A stretch of DNA of 64,000 bases from Dickeya fangzhongdai (GCF_002812485.1 NZ_CP025003.1:806001-870000), one strand, 5' to 3'. Numbered from the stretch's first letter, positions 9,108 to 19,760 are shown. The notes: generated from the letters alone by a model not told the origin. Made by a program: numbers and translations.

Positions 9108-9181
9108 GCGGGCGTAGTTCAATGGTAGAACGAGAGCTTCCCAAGCTCTATACGAGGGTTCGATTCCCTTCGCCCGCTCCA
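9108..9181 (+). tRNA. glyU: tRNA-Gly (anticodon CCC)
   Basis: A 74-nt cloverleaf including an encoded CCA. The acceptor stem GCGGGCG pairs with CGCCCGC; the anticodon stem AGAGC/GCTCT encloses loop TTCCCAA, giving anticodon CCC at 9140-9142; the T-arm is GAGGGTTCGATTCCCTT. It is essentially identical to E. coli glyU as I remember it. tRNA-Gly genes are common integration sites, and the DNA to its right looks accessory. Confidence 0.97.
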
Positions 9182-9617
9182 AAATCAACGCTCCTGAACT
9201 GCACTAAATTCAATTTTTCCTTGTTAAATAATCAATTATAGAATTTTTTCGTCACTCATACTCAACGTTGATGTAGGGGAATGGGGATATAAACTTACCC
9301 TCAATGAAGTTAACTGCTCGTCAGGTTTGCTCTCTTCCCTTGGTTCAATTCGGTACTCCTTGAATCTATCACGTGTGTATACGGTCATTTTTTCCTTGCA
9401 ATAAAATGCCCTGGAGCCGTGGTGGTTTGGAGTAGTCTGCCATTCCTGGCAGACTGTTACAGTTAACGAGACGTAGCCTGTAGCATTGATTTATAGGTAA
9501 TAAAGCGAGTTATCAAAGAAGCGCGCCTGCGCCCTTATTCAAGTTTGTGGCTGGGCTGCAACACGCTCAGCCCAGTCCGATTGGATGCGTCAAAAAATTG
9601 TTTCTGTAGTACTTTCG
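9182..9617. other. Intergenic region between tRNA-Gly and YeeR-like gene
   Basis: 436 bp, AT-richer than the flanks, with no credible ORF and no visible integrase remnant. Two perfect hairpins are present: AGTCTGCC/GGCAGACT near 9437-9458, and CTGGGCTG/CAGCCCAG near 9551-9575. Neither is followed by a T-run. I found no second copy of the tRNA 3' end here or after the YeeR-like gene. Confidence 0.5.
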
Positions 9618-12137
9618 TTATGCAGCGGCAGAAACTGGAACAGCCGTCTCCATTTGATCAACCATCTCGCTGATTTGTTCTTGCCCGTATGTCAGAACTG
9701 GTCGTTGCTTAACCACACTCACCACCAGCGGCTTGAGCAACATATTTGCTGTTGCGCGGCCCTGTTCCTTAGCGGCGAAGATGATCTCCAGCGTTTTTTG
9801 GTTGAGCACGCTTGCCAGATTCGCGTTAAGGTTTTCCAGCTCATGCTCTGTAAGCAGAAAACTTGCCGCAAGCCATGCCACCTGCTCCTGAATTAGCTCC
9901 AGCACCTTAACCCGATCATCTTCAATCAGCGCGCCGGCAATTTTTCTGGAAATAGCCGCTGCAATCATGCCGCCCAGTAAACCACCTGCTGCACGTCCAG
10001 CTAAAGCGCCAAACGGCCCTAATGGGCTAAGCATCACACCGCCAGCAATAGAGCCAATGGCACCCCCAGCGACGCCGGAAGAGGTTACAGCCAGATTTTT
10101 TATGAACTGGGCTCCTGAAATACGACCACGTACCATCTTGATCATATCCGGGCCAGTGGTAACGGCTACCAGCGCGAAAGAGGTCACCAGCGTGCCACGC
10201 ATCATTTTATTTAGAGAATTTAGATTATTGGCTCCGACTCCCCGCTGAAGCGCATTACGTACCGTCGGGCTGGCAGCAGCGAAATCGATATTTTTAAGCA
10301 GCCCCTGAACGGCACTAATACGGTGTAATTGCTGGACCGTTACATAAACCGTCAGCGTGCGGGTAAAGGTTTTCCCGGCTTGTATCGCGGCAGTTTGTAA
10401 CGCAGCCTTACGATCGCCGGTATTGAGATAGAAAATGGAAGCCGTCAGACCGAAACTAATCCCGCCTGCGGCAAGACTGACAATGGATCCTTCCGCAAGA
10501 TCGTAGGTAATGGATTCGAACGTACCAAATTTAGTGATATTTTGCGCCTGCGCGTAGGTGAGGTGCCCCCGACGTATCAGTTTTGTCGCTTCGGCTGGAT
10601 CGTTAACGCCAGGCACTTTGCCATCGCGAATTTTGTTCTCCATGGTCTCAAGCGCTTTTGCGTACTGGTCTTTTGGCACCTCGAGCTGCATCGGCGCGCC
10701 GTTACTGTCGTAGTAACGATAATGTCCATTTTGCCCATCAAAACCGGCACCTACGCTGCGCGCGGCGGTTGAGCAATATTTGGTTTGGATCTCAGTACCG
10801 TTAACCAGCCTGTCTGCGCCATTTTTTGCATTGTCGTCACCGAGGATTTGAGCGTCTTTCAGTTGTACTCTATCGACAAGATGGTTGCCCCGTTCAGCAG
10901 CAAAACCATGTCCTTGTCCGCCCACGGCGAACATTTTTTCGTTGGTATTCCAGGCTTCTGGCAGCGTCATGAGAATCAGGCCATTCGTCGCCGCGCTGGA
11001 AATAAATTCAGCCTGCGGTCTTTCATGGATTTCCTGGCAAAGTTTTTCGGTTTCACGGCATATATCAGAGCAATACCATTCATGATTTCCGCTACCGGAA
11101 CCGTTCACGCTTTTAATCTCACTCAAACCGCATGACGCGCAGGTACAAAGCTCATCAATAAAGCGGAATGATACAAATTTGCGCCCGTCTGAAAACGAAT
11201 AATAACTCCCACCGTCAAGATAACGATTCAGAAGGTCATCATTTGCGGCGGCAGGTAAATTCAGTCGATTGCTGAAGAGCGTTTTTACTTCATCCGGCGA
11301 ATGCGTTAGCTTGCTGTTCAACTGCCCGTTGAATTCCGCCATTTTTCCTTCATACCAGGCATCATTCAACAACCAGTTATCACCCGCCAATTCTTGCTCT
11401 CGTGTCTTGCCCTGCAGAATATGTTGCGAGACTAGCTTTAGAAAAACGCTTTCGGTTAATTCTGCGGAGAGGTTGCTTGCTTTCTTTAGCTCCGCCAGCC
11501 AGCTCCGGCTATTGATCGCTTTTTGTTCCTTCAATCCTTCTTTAACGGCCATCGTTAGCTTCTTCAGTTCCTGAAGCTGGTTTGCTGCATAGAACTGCGT
11601 CAGTAAGGCTGCAATCCAGTAAAGCAGCCCTGCCCACCACATTAGTGAAGGCGAAATAGCGTATTCCCATGCGATAAACGGTGTAACCGCCGAGCAGGCC
11701 ATAAGAAAATAAGACGTGTAAAAACAGCAATAGTATTCTTTGAGTTTTCCGGCAATATCGACGGGAGCGAGCCCATTCTTCAGGATAGCTTTGGTTTGCA
11801 GGGGTTCCGCCAGTAAGCCGCCGGCAAGCGCCGCAGTCAAAATAAACTTCATTGAATCAAAGGTATGTGCTTCATAGGCAATGTGTTCGCCGTCCAGTCC
11901 CCACATAAAGCTAATTATCATGCCAACGATGACGAGTGGAACACCCAGCAGCCAGCGCAGGCGAAGCGCAAAGGTTACTCGTTCCACAATATAGCCCGCT
12001 AATAACGGCGGGCCTGCCACGATAAGTACGCCGAGGCCAAATACCACGCCCAGAATATTGAGCGATGCCCTAAACAACGCTTTAAGAACAACAAACCCTA
12101 TAACCAGAAGAATTAATGCACCAATTATCTGTAGCAT
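9618..12137 (-). CDS. YeeR-like multi-domain membrane protein
   Basis: 839 aa. The N-terminus (MLQIIGALILLVIGFVVLKA and FGLGVLIVAGPPLLAGYI) resembles E. coli YeeR of prophage CP4-44 as I remember it, including MIISFMWGLDG and EAHTFDSMKFIL. Membrane segments lie at about residues 1-75 and 150-190. A Cys-rich patch (CTCASCGL, then WYCSDIC) at about 345-380 looks like a metal-binding ribbon. A soluble block (GNHLVDRVQLKDAQILGDDN) follows, and the C-terminus has a glycine-rich hydrophobic stretch (GGAIGSIAGGVMLSPLGPFG). Function is unknown. It lies beside tRNA-Gly in AT-richer DNA, suggesting horizontal acquisition. The real start could be confirmed by comparison; ATG 12137 gives the expected N-terminus. 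Confidence 0.7.
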   Translation of the reverse strand: MLQIIGALILLVIGFVVLKALFRASLNILGVVFGLGVLIVAGPPLLAGYIVERVTFALRLRWLLGVPLVIVGMIISFMWGLDGEHIAYEAHTFDSMKFILTAALAGGLLAEPLQTKAILKNGLAPVDIAGKLKEYYCCFYTSYFLMACSAVTPFIAWEYAISPSLMWWAGLLYWIAALLTQFYAANQLQELKKLTMAVKEGLKEQKAINSRSWLAELKKASNLSAELTESVFLKLVSQHILQGKTREQELAGDNWLLNDAWYEGKMAEFNGQLNSKLTHSPDEVKTLFSNRLNLPAAANDDLLNRYLDGGSYYSFSDGRKFVSFRFIDELCTCASCGLSEIKSVNGSGSGNHEWYCSDICRETEKLCQEIHERPQAEFISSAATNGLILMTLPEAWNTNEKMFAVGGQGHGFAAERGNHLVDRVQLKDAQILGDDNAKNGADRLVNGTEIQTKYCSTAARSVGAGFDGQNGHYRYYDSNGAPMQLEVPKDQYAKALETMENKIRDGKVPGVNDPAEATKLIRRGHLTYAQAQNITKFGTFESITYDLAEGSIVSLAAGGISFGLTASIFYLNTGDRKAALQTAAIQAGKTFTRTLTVYVTVQQLHRISAVQGLLKNIDFAAASPTVRNALQRGVGANNLNSLNKMMRGTLVTSFALVAVTTGPDMIKMVRGRISGAQFIKNLAVTSSGVAGGAIGSIAGGVMLSPLGPFGALAGRAAGGLLGGMIAAAISRKIAGALIEDDRVKVLELIQEQVAWLAASFLLTEHELENLNANLASVLNQKTLEIIFAAKEQGRATANMLLKPLVVSVVKQRPVLTYGQEQISEMVDQMETAVPVSAAA

Positions 12138-12176
12138 TATTATTTTTATCCTTGCTTTAACTGTTTCATCCCGGCA

Positions 12177-12374
12177 TCACGCCATCATAAAAGCGTCCAG
12201 ATCATCCGCGTTTTTAATGCTCTTGTCTCTTCTCGAGACGCCATGGGCTTGTGCAAGCGTAATGCTCGCCTCCAGCAACTGGCTATTATTTTCCACATTT
12301 GGACCGCCCCTACAACAGTAGGCATATCCTGTCCTCACGGCTGAGATGACAAAATTGTCATCTGGGCAGCGCAT
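12177..12374 (-). CDS. Doubtful small ORF upstream of YeeR-like gene
   Basis: 65 codons starting MRCPDDNFVISAVRTG and ending NADDLDAFMMA. There is no clear ribosome site and no family I recognise. It could be a short accessory gene cotranscribed with the YeeR-like gene, a remnant of a longer island gene, or chance. It is recorded because it fills an otherwise empty 280-bp gap and is in the same orientation as its neighbour. Confidence 0.25.
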   Translation of the reverse strand: MRCPDDNFVISAVRTGYAYCCRGGPNVENNSQLLEASITLAQAHGVSRRDKSIKNADDLDAFMMA

Positions 12375-12430
12375 TTCTGTCGGTTGGCGGTGGGTAGACT
12401 TGAGCTATTTCTTTCCGGGTGTTCATTGCC

Positions 12431-13558
12431 ATGAAATTATTACGCTCAAGGCCGTTTATCGTTGCCAGCCTGATGGTTGGCGCCGTTATTCTCTATTTTC
12501 TGTATTCCCGCCAAAGCGCCGTTTCCGCCACTCCGCGCAGCGCGCCCGCTCCGCTGGTGAGCCTGGTGCCGGCGCAGGTCAAATCGCTGCCGCTGACGCT
12601 CGCCACGCAGGGGCATGTCGTCTCGCTAAATCAGGTCGATATCCAGTCGCAGATTACCGGAACCGTAAAATCGGTGGAGTTCAAAGAAGGGGATGTGGTG
12701 CATCAGGGACAACTGCTGTTCACGCTGGATGACAACACGCAGCAGACGGCCTTGCACCGGGCGGTGGCGTCGCAGGCGGAATCACGCTCGCTGCTGGATA
12801 AAGCGCAGCGGGATCTAAACCGCGGGCGGGCGCTGAAAGCGCAGAATTATATCTCGGCGTCCGACTGGGACGCGCTGCAAAGCGCGCGACAACAGTATGA
12901 CGCGCAGTTCAACGCGGCGCGGGACGATATTCGCAGCGCGCAGGCGCAGCTTGGCTACACGCGCATTTACGCGCCGGTTAACGGCAAAACCGGCGCGCTG
13001 AACGTTCATCCGGGCAGCCTGGTGCAACCCGGCAGTTCGCTTCCCCTTGTCACCGTCAGCCAGTTCGACCCGATTGGCGTCTCTTTTACGCTGCCGGAAA
13101 AAGATCTCAACCCGGTGCTGGCCGCGCAGGCGCAAGGGCCGGTACGGGTATGGGTGAATAACGCCAAAGGGCAGGCGGTGGAAGGCATATTGGATTTTAT
13201 TAATAACACCGTCAGCACCGAGTCCGGCACCATCGCGCTGAAGGCGCGGTTTAGCAACGCCGGTAATCTGCTGTGGCCGGGCGCGTATCAGGCGGTCAAC
13301 ATTGACGCGGGTGCGGAAAACGTGGTCGTGCTGCCGCCGCAGGCGATTCAGAACGGCCCGGACGGGCATTTCGTCTATCTCGTCGATAAACAACGTCAGG
13401 CGGTGATGCAGCCGGTGAACCTGTTGCGCATCCAGCAGCAGATGGCCGTGGTGGACGGCATATCGCAGGGTACCGATGTGGTGATTGAGGGCGCCAACAA
13501 TTTGCGTCCCGGTATGAAAGTCGCCGTGGCGAAAAAAGATGCGGCAGGGCAGAACTGA
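12431..13558 (+). CDS. RND efflux periplasmic adaptor (MdtA-like membrane fusion protein)
   Basis: 375 aa. An N-terminal anchor/signal segment (FIVASLMVGAVILYFLY) is followed by the biotinyl-lipoyl half-domain (VDIQSQITGTVKSVEFKEGD), a helical hairpin rich in Gln/Ala/Asp (about 85-150), the second lipoyl half (TRIYAPVNGKTGALNVHPG) and the beta-barrel/MP domain. This adaptor links an RND pump to an outer-membrane channel. The ATG at 12431 is preferred over a GTG at 12419 because neither has a strong ribosome site and ATG places the signal correctly. Its TGA overlaps the ATG of the pump gene by one base (TGATG), so translation is coupled. Confidence 0.9.
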   Translation: MKLLRSRPFIVASLMVGAVILYFLYSRQSAVSATPRSAPAPLVSLVPAQVKSLPLTLATQGHVVSLNQVDIQSQITGTVKSVEFKEGDVVHQGQLLFTLDDNTQQTALHRAVASQAESRSLLDKAQRDLNRGRALKAQNYISASDWDALQSARQQYDAQFNAARDDIRSAQAQLGYTRIYAPVNGKTGALNVHPGSLVQPGSSLPLVTVSQFDPIGVSFTLPEKDLNPVLAAQAQGPVRVWVNNAKGQAVEGILDFINNTVSTESGTIALKARFSNAGNLLWPGAYQAVNIDAGAENVVVLPPQAIQNGPDGHFVYLVDKQRQAVMQPVNLLRIQQQMAVVDGISQGTDVVIEGANNLRPGMKVAVAKKDAAGQN

Positions 13559-16500
13559 TGAAACTCGCCGAACTGTGCCTGTCCCGCCCCATTGCCGTGA
13601 TGCTGCTATGGCTGTCGGTGATCGTCACCGGGGTCATCTGCTGGACGAAACTGCCCGTGGCGGCATTGCCGTCGTTTGATATGCCCACCATCAGGGTGAG
13701 CGCATCGCTTTCCGGAGCCAGCCCGGAAACGATGGCGTCGTCGGTCGCCACGCCGCTGGAGAAGAACCTGTCCACGATCCCCGGTTTGTCGATGCTGACC
13801 TCGACCAGTTTGCAGGGGGCGACCACCATCGTGCTGGAGTTCGACCCGTCCGTGAACATCGACGCGGCCGCCGTTGACGTGCAGTCGGCGCTCTACCAGA
13901 CGATGAAAAAGCTGCCGTCGCAGATGACGACGCCGCCCTCGTTTCGCAAGGTGAACCCGGCGGACGCGCCCATCGCGGCGATTGGCATCGACTCGCCATC
14001 CATGACGCTTTCCGATCTCAACCGTTTCACCGATAACCTGATTTCCCCCGCGCTATCGACCATTAAAGGTGTGGCGGAGGTGAATGTGATCGGCCAGAAA
14101 CGCTATGCGGTGCGGGTGGAAATCGACCCCGACAGGCTGGCGGCGACCGATATGACGTTGTCTGAAGTGCAGACGGCGCTGAAGGCCGCCAATGCGAATT
14201 CGCCCATCGGCGAGCTGGACGGCAAGCGTCAGATGATGATGCTGCAAACCCGCGGCGATCTGATGAAGGCGGCGGATTTCGCCAACGTGATTATCGCTAC
14301 GCGTAACGGGCAGCCGGTACGGCTGTCGGATGTCGCCAGCGTGCAGGACAGCATCGAAAATGCCCTAAGCTATAGCGCGGTCAACGGGCATACCGCGATT
14401 GTATTGAGCATCAACCGCCAGCCGGGGGCGAATATCGTGGCGACGCTCGACGCCATCAACCAACTGCTGCCCAAATTGCAGGCGCAGATGCCGCCGTCGG
14501 TACAAATGAAGCTGCTGAACGATCGTTCAATCTCGATTCGTCAGGCGATTCATGATGTGAATCTCACCCTGATGCTGACCATCGCGCTGGTGGTGCTGGT
14601 GATTCTGCTTTTCTTGCGCCATTTCCGCGCCACGCTGATCCCGGCGCTCAGCGTGCCGGTGTCCCTGCTGGGCGCTTTTGCGCTGATGTACCTGCTCGGG
14701 ATGAGCCTCGACAATATCTCGCTGATGGGGCTGACGATTGCCGTGGGGCTGGTGGTTGACGACGCCATTGTGGTGCTGGAGAACATCATGCGCTACATGG
14801 AGGAGGGCGAGTCGCCCTGGCGGGCGGCGCTGCTCGGGGTCAGAGAGGTGGCGTTTACCGTGGTGTCGATTTCGCTGTCGCTGGTGGCGGTGTTTATCCC
14901 CATTTTCTTTATGCCCGGCACGTTGGGGCTACTGTTCCATGAATTCGCCTGGGTGGTGTCGCTGGCGATACTGGTATCGGCGGCGGCGTCGCTGACGGTG
15001 ATTCCGCTGCTGGTGCCGATGCTGATCAAGCATCAGGAACATCCGGCGCCGGAGCCGGCCTGGAGCCAGCTATTTGAACGCGGGTTTGAATCCCTGCGCC
15101 GCGGGTATGGTAACGCGCTCGACTGGGCCATCGGGCATCGCTGGGTGATGGTGCTCACCGCGCTGGCGACGGTATTACTCAGCGTTTTACTGTACTGGAG
15201 TGCGCCCAAAGGTTTTTTTCCGCAGGAAGATCTCGGCCAGGTGACGGCGAATATTGATACGCCGCAGGATATGTCCTACGAAGGGCGGTTGAAGGTGGCG
15301 CAGCAGTTGGGCAATACCCTGCTACAGGACCCGGCCGTCAGCGATATGGTGACCAAAGTCGACCATGACACCACGCAACTGATGCTGACGCTAAAAGACA
15401 GCGCGCAGCGGCCGCCGATGGCGCAGGTGTTGCAGAAAATGCGCGCCGAAACGCGCTATCTGCCGGGGATTACCGTGTTTTACAGCCCGGTGCAGAACCT
15501 GAAAGTCGGCGGGCGTTCGTCAAAAAGCAACTACCAGTACACGCTACAGTCGGTGAACAGCGGCGATGGACTATCGTTAAATGACTGGGCGAACAGGCTG
15601 ATGGACGGAATGAAAAAAACCGGCGTTTTCGTGGGCGTGAACAGCGACGCGCAGCTGAACGGTTTGCAGGCGCAGTTGCAGATTGACCGCAACAAAGCGT
15701 CGCTGATGGGCGTGGATATCGATCAGATCCGCAGCAACCTGTACGCCGCCTTCGGGACGCAGCAGGCATCGACCATTTACGCGCCGGAAGACAGCTATCA
15801 GGTCATCATGGAGGTTAACAGCGCCTTTAGGCAGAATGAAAGCGACCTGTCGAAAATCTATGTCCGCTCGTCGGCGAACACCTTGCTGCCGGTGACGACC
15901 TTTACCCACATCACGCGTTCACAGGGGGTGACGGCGGTAAACCATCAGGGGCAGTTGCCGGCGATCACCGTTTCGTTCGATCTGGCGCCCGGGAAATCGC
16001 TTTCCGACGCCACCAACGCGATCGCGCAGGTACAGCAGGCTATCCAGATGCCTAATTCGGTTATCGGCAGCTACGCGGGACAGGCGGCGCTCTACCAGCA
16101 GTCCCAGACCAGTCAGGTCTGGCTGATTGTGATGGCGCTGGCGGTGATTTACGTCATTCTGGGCGTATTGTATGAAAGCTGGATCCATCCGCTGACTATC
16201 CTGCTGGGGCTGCCGTCCGCCGCGGTGGGCGCGCTGCTGGCGTTGCGGCTGATGAATCTGGATCTGACGTTTATCGCCATGATCGGCATTCTGTTGCTGA
16301 TTGGCATCGTGAAAAAGAACGCCATCATGATGATCGATTTCGCTCTTGTCGCACAGCGGACGCGGGGTCTGTCGCCCCATGACGCCATTATACAGGCGTG
16401 CATGCAGCGCTTTCGGCCGATCATGATGACGACGCTGTGCGCCATGATGGGGGCGCTGCCCATCGCCTTTGGCTGGGGCGCCGGGGCCGAGCTGCGTCAG

Positions 16501-16638
16501 CCGATGGGCGTGGCGGTGGTAGGCGGGTTGCTGTTCTCGCAGCTGATTACGCTGTTTATTACCCCCGTTCTGTATCTGCTGTTTGATCGGCCAAACGTTG
16601 AAATGGCGACGATGGCGCATCCGGTGGAGGAACAATGA
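13558..16638 (+). CDS. RND multidrug efflux permease (MdtB/MdtC-like)
   Basis: 1026 aa, the normal length for a hydrophobe/amphiphile RND pump. The first helix begins [20 protein letters not shown]. The two large periplasmic loops and twelve membrane segments can be followed. The proton-relay Asp pair is present in helix 4 ([15 protein letters not shown]401-D402). The sequence resembles the MdtC branch. Only one permease is encoded, unlike mdtB+mdtC, so it should work as a homotrimer. There is no outer-membrane factor gene here; a TolC encoded elsewhere is presumably used. Its stop overlaps the response regulator start (ATGA), forming one operon. Confidence 0.92.
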   Translation: MKLAELCLSRPIAVMLLWLSVIVTGVICWTKLPVAALPSFDMPTIRVSASLSGASPETMASSVATPLEKNLSTIPGLSMLTSTSLQGATTIVLEFDPSVNIDAAAVDVQSALYQTMKKLPSQMTTPPSFRKVNPADAPIAAIGIDSPSMTLSDLNRFTDNLISPALSTIKGVAEVNVIGQKRYAVRVEIDPDRLAATDMTLSEVQTALKAANANSPIGELDGKRQMMMLQTRGDLMKAADFANVIIATRNGQPVRLSDVASVQDSIENALSYSAVNGHTAIVLSINRQPGANIVATLDAINQLLPKLQAQMPPSVQMKLLNDRSISIRQAIHDVNLTLMLTIALVVLVILLFLRHFRATLIPALSVPVSLLGAFALMYLLGMSLDNISLMGLTIAVGLVVDDAIVVLENIMRYMEEGESPWRAALLGVREVAFTVVSISLSLVAVFIPIFFMPGTLGLLFHEFAWVVSLAILVSAAASLTVIPLLVPMLIKHQEHPAPEPAWSQLFERGFESLRRGYGNALDWAIGHRWVMVLTALATVLLSVLLYWSAPKGFFPQEDLGQVTANIDTPQDMSYEGRLKVAQQLGNTLLQDPAVSDMVTKVDHDTTQLMLTLKDSAQRPPMAQVLQKMRAETRYLPGITVFYSPVQNLKVGGRSSKSNYQYTLQSVNSGDGLSLNDWANRLMDGMKKTGVFVGVNSDAQLNGLQAQLQIDRNKASLMGVDIDQIRSNLYAAFGTQQASTIYAPEDSYQVIMEVNSAFRQNESDLSKIYVRSSANTLLPVTTFTHITRSQGVTAVNHQGQLPAITVSFDLAPGKSLSDATNAIAQVQQAIQMPNSVIGSYAGQAALYQQSQTSQVWLIVMALAVIYVILGVLYESWIHPLTILLGLPSAAVGALLALRLMNLDLTFIAMIGILLLIGIVKKNAIMMIDFALVAQRTRGLSPHDAIIQACMQRFRPIMMTTLCAMMGALPIAFGWGAGAELRQPMGVAVVGGLLFSQLITLFITPVLYLLFDRPNVEMATMAHPVEEQ

Positions 16639-17336
16639 GACTATTGCTGGTAGAAGACCAAACCATGGCGGCGGATTACATCTCCAAAGGGCTCAAGGAG
16701 AATGATTTTGTGGTCGATGTCGCCCACGATGGCGTGGATGGCCTGCACTATCTGCTGACCAACGATTATGATCTGGCGATCCTCGACGTCATGCTGCCCG
16801 GTATGAACGGCTGGAAGATCCTGGAGCTGGCGCGTCAGGCCGGGAAATTGACCCCCGTCATGTTCCTGACGGCGCGCGACGAGGTGGAAGACCGGGTGCG
16901 TGGTCTGGAATTGGGGGCGGAAGATTATCTGATCAAACCCTTTTCCTTTAGCGAGCTGTTGGCGCGGGTGCGCGTCATTATGCGGCGGCAGGCGGTACAT
17001 GCGCCGGCGGTGGAGGAGTCCGTTCTGCAAATCAGCAACTTGCAGCTGGATTTTCTTAAACATCGCGTGTCGCGCGGTGGAAAACGCATCGAGCTGACGC
17101 AAAAAGAGTTTTTGCTGTTGAGCCTGCTGATGCGCCGCAGCGGCGAAGTGCTGTCGCGCACCGTGCTGGCGGAGCAGGTCTGGGACATGAATTTTGACCC
17201 AGAAACGAACGTCATTGACGTGGCGATTCGCCGGCTGCGCAGCAAAATCGACGATGGCTATGAGATCAAACTGCTGCACACCATCCGCGGCGCCGGATAT
17301 GTACTGGAAGTGAGAAACGATGCTGATACCGCGTAA
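16635..17336 (+). CDS. OmpR-family response regulator, CusR/heavy-metal type
   Basis: 233 aa. The receiver domain has acidic residues E7-D8, phospho-acceptor D51 (AILDVMLPG), T79 and K101 ([15 protein letters not shown]). The C-terminal winged helix ends [14 protein letters not shown] and [13 protein letters not shown], the CusR/CopR/CzcR style. It overlaps the pump gene by 4 bp and the kinase gene by 17 bp, so it almost certainly controls this efflux operon. Whether the signal is a metal, a drug or an envelope stress cannot be told. Confidence 0.92.
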   Translation: MRLLLVEDQTMAADYISKGLKENDFVVDVAHDGVDGLHYLLTNDYDLAILDVMLPGMNGWKILELARQAGKLTPVMFLTARDEVEDRVRGLELGAEDYLIKPFSFSELLARVRVIMRRQAVHAPAVEESVLQISNLQLDFLKHRVSRGGKRIELTQKEFLLLSLLMRRSGEVLSRTVLAEQVWDMNFDPETNVIDVAIRRLRSKIDDGYEIKLLHTIRGAGYVLEVRNDADTA

Positions 17337-18744
17337 TTTTCCGATCACCCTGAGGCTGACGCTTTATTTTTCCCTCGCCATGAGTCTGGTGCTGTACAGC
17401 GTTTCGGGGCTGCTGTACTCCACGATGCGCAACCAGCTTAGCCAGAAGGATGAAGATGAACTGCGCAGTACGCTGCGCTTTCAGCAGGAAATCGCCGCTA
17501 CCATCAGCGAACGTCAGGGACCGAAAGACCTTTGGCAGCAGGAGCTGTTCGAGTTCGTCGCCCGTCAGGAACGCCTTTCGCTCAGGATCATCAGCCCGGA
17601 CGGCAAAGTCTGGGCGCAGTCGAAAAATATGCGCGTCCCGCAGCAGGATTTCCCCGCGCCATCCAGCGAATTTCGCTACAGCGCGTGGCGCTATCGCGCG
17701 CACGAAGCCAGCGAAAAATACCTGATCGCCTCGACCGATTTCGTCCTCAAGGATAACCAGCCGTGGCTGGTGCAGGCGGCGCTGAACGTCTCAAAGAACA
17801 ATGAAATCATTGAAGATTATTGGAAGCGCATGCAGATTGCCGTGGCGCTGTCCATCGTCATTTTTTCCGCCATTGGCTACTGGCTGGCCCGCAAAGGGCT
17901 GCTGCCGCTGCGGACGATGAGCCGGGAAATCGAACATATCCACGCGGAAGATTTGCACACCCGCCTGTCCACACAGCGCTGGCCGTCGGAGTTGAATACG
18001 CTGGCCGCCTCGTTCGACGGCATGATGACCCGCCTGGAGGCATCGTTTAAGCAGTTGAGTCGCTTTTCATCGGATATCGCCCATGAGTTGCGCGGCCCAA
18101 TCAACAATTTGATTTCGGCGGCGAGCGTGACGCAAAGCAAGGCGCGCAGTCAGGATGAGTACCGCGAAACGCTGGCGGCGATTGTGGAGGAAGGGGAGCG
18201 GCTGTCGCGCATGATTTCATCCATGTTGTTTCTGGCCCGTGCGGATAACAGCCGCGAGCCGCTCAACGTGGAACAGCTGAACAGCGCAACCGAATTCGCC
18301 CGGTTGATCAATTTCTACGATATTCTCGCGGAAGAAAAGAATATCGACTTGTCGAGCGAAGGCGACGTCGTTTTCTATGCCGATCCCATTCATTTGCAGC
18401 GCGCGCTGGCGAATCTGCTGTCCAATGCGCTGCGCCATACGCCGCCCGGCGGGAGGATTTTGTTGAGCGCGGTGAACTACAACGGCAAGGCCTGTCTGAG
18501 CGTTATTGATAACGGCGAAGGCATCAGCGCGGATCATTTGCCGCATATCTTCGACCGTTTCTATCGGGTGGATGACGCCCGCAGCAACGCGGAAAACACC
18601 GGCTTAGGGCTGGCGCTGGTGAAAACCATCGCCGAGATGCACGGCGGCAAAATCCAGGTGGCGAGCGAGGAAGGGAAGGGAAGTTGTTTTACGCTGGTGC
18701 TGCCGACGCGCAAGGAAGACATCGCCAACCTGACAAAATTGTAA
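17320..18744 (+). CDS. Sensor histidine kinase, heavy-metal-sensor type
   Basis: 474 aa. Two membrane helices (about 12-33 and 172-190) enclose a periplasmic sensor of about 135 residues. A HAMP linker follows ([17 protein letters not shown]). The H-box is [15 protein letters not shown] with H255; RGP replaces the more common RTP. N-box [15 protein letters not shown]1 DNGEGI, F-box FDRFYRVD and G2 GLGLALVK are all intact, so the kinase should be active. It starts inside the regulator gene (17-bp overlap), indicating translational coupling. Confidence 0.92.
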   Translation: MLIPRNFPITLRLTLYFSLAMSLVLYSVSGLLYSTMRNQLSQKDEDELRSTLRFQQEIAATISERQGPKDLWQQELFEFVARQERLSLRIISPDGKVWAQSKNMRVPQQDFPAPSSEFRYSAWRYRAHEASEKYLIASTDFVLKDNQPWLVQAALNVSKNNEIIEDYWKRMQIAVALSIVIFSAIGYWLARKGLLPLRTMSREIEHIHAEDLHTRLSTQRWPSELNTLAASFDGMMTRLEASFKQLSRFSSDIAHELRGPINNLISAASVTQSKARSQDEYRETLAAIVEEGERLSRMISSMLFLARADNSREPLNVEQLNSATEFARLINFYDILAEEKNIDLSSEGDVVFYADPIHLQRALANLLSNALRHTPPGGRILLSAVNYNGKACLSVIDNGEGISADHLPHIFDRFYRVDDARSNAENTGLGLALVKTIAEMHGGKIQVASEEGKGSCFTLVLPTRKEDIANLTKL

Positions 18745-18819
18745 TTTATGCGTTGAGCCTGGGTCATCATGACGCACTGATAATAGACCCTATTATCATA
18801 CAGGAGGCTGGTTCAGACT

Positions 18820-19398
18820 ATGATTCAGAATAGGCAAAACACCGCGTTGTCTCGCGCTCAACTGAAAAATTATTTTTCATATGTCCGGCAGTTTATTGCC
18901 GCGCCGCGCTCGGTAGGCTCCGTTATTCCGTCATCCGCCACGCTGTGCCGCGCGATGATGAACCAGGTAGACTGGTGTACGAATCTTTCTATCGCTGAAC
19001 TTGGCGCGGCGAACGGCGTATTGACCAAAGGCATTCTTGAGCGAATGCGCGCCGACGCGGTGCTGGATGCGTATGAAATTAATCCGGGGTTCGTTAATCA
19101 GCTACAAAAGATTGGAGATAAACGGCTGAATGTCGTCGCTGCATCGGCAGAAACACTCATTAATCGTTATGATATTGTTTTTTCCTGCCTGCCGCTGTTG
19201 TCGATGCCCACCAGAATTACCGTGCGCATTCTGAATCAGATTCGTAAATGCATGGCGCCGCACAGTACGTTTGTTCAGTTTCAATATAGTCCGCTGTCGG
19301 AGAAATTATTGTCGCATTATTTTAACTGGCAGCGGATTGTCGTGGTGAAAAACGTTCCGCCCGCGCTGGTCTACGTCTGTACGCTGCGGGAAGAATAA
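18820..19398 (+). CDS. Phospholipid N-methyltransferase-like SAM-dependent methyltransferase
   Basis: 192 aa. It begins with an amphipathic stretch (NYFSYVRQFIAAPRSVGSVIPSS) typical of PmtA-type enzymes, whose motif after it binds anionic membranes. The SAM-binding motif I is ELGAANGVLTKGIL, followed by the acidic YEINPGF strand. Motif IV is IVFSCLPLLSMP, close to the GLP[LF] pattern of this family. The known reaction is methylation of phosphatidylethanolamine towards phosphatidylcholine; here the substrate is inferred. The gene is preceded by CAGGAGG-like bases (TACAGGAGGCTGG) and stands alone. PgpB, another phospholipid enzyme, is encoded 500 bp downstream. Confidence 0.75.
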   Translation: MIQNRQNTALSRAQLKNYFSYVRQFIAAPRSVGSVIPSSATLCRAMMNQVDWCTNLSIAELGAANGVLTKGILERMRADAVLDAYEINPGFVNQLQKIGDKRLNVVAASAETLINRYDIVFSCLPLLSMPTRITVRILNQIRKCMAPHSTFVQFQYSPLSEKLLSHYFNWQRIVVVKNVPPALVYVCTLREE

Positions 19399-19535
19399 CG
19401 CATTTCTTTGCTGTTCCCTGTGTTCGATACGATATCGCCGTGCTGTTTCCGCACAGCCTCACATCGCCTGCGGCGATATATTATCCCGGCAGGCGGAGAA
19501 TATCGGTTTTTTCAGTCCTGTAGCGAGGAGGTCGG

Positions 19536-19760
19536 ATGAAAGTAAATATTTTATACATAATGCTGGCGGCGGCGTCGTTTTTTCTTATCGAGCAAAGCCC
19601 TGCCCAGGCGAGTGTAAATAAAGTGGGAAATACATGGATACTTTCTCCGGCGGCCTGGTATCCCCATACGGATACGACACCCGAAAATCATCCGTTCGAT
19701 ATTAATAAAAACTCAACGGGAAATAATGACTTTCCCCATCGGTTATCTACCGATAAATAA
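19536..19760 (+). CDS. Small exported protein of unknown function
   Basis: 74 aa. A clear Sec signal peptide (NILYIMLAAASFFLIEQSPAQA, cleavage after AQA) leaves a mature peptide of about 49 residues, hydrophilic and rich in Asn, Pro, Thr and His. No cysteines, so probably periplasmic and not a lipoprotein. The ATG at 19536 has a strong GAGGAGG site. It lies between the methyltransferase and pgpB on the same strand. I do not recognise a family. Confidence 0.65.
   Translation: MKVNILYIMLAAASFFLIEQSPAQASVNKVGNTWILSPAAWYPHTDTTPENHPFDINKNSTGNNDFPHRLSTDK

Noticed and set aside
9182..12400. Duplicate of the tRNA-Gly 3' end (attachment site)
   Set aside because: No second copy of the acceptor/T-arm sequence was found in this stretch.
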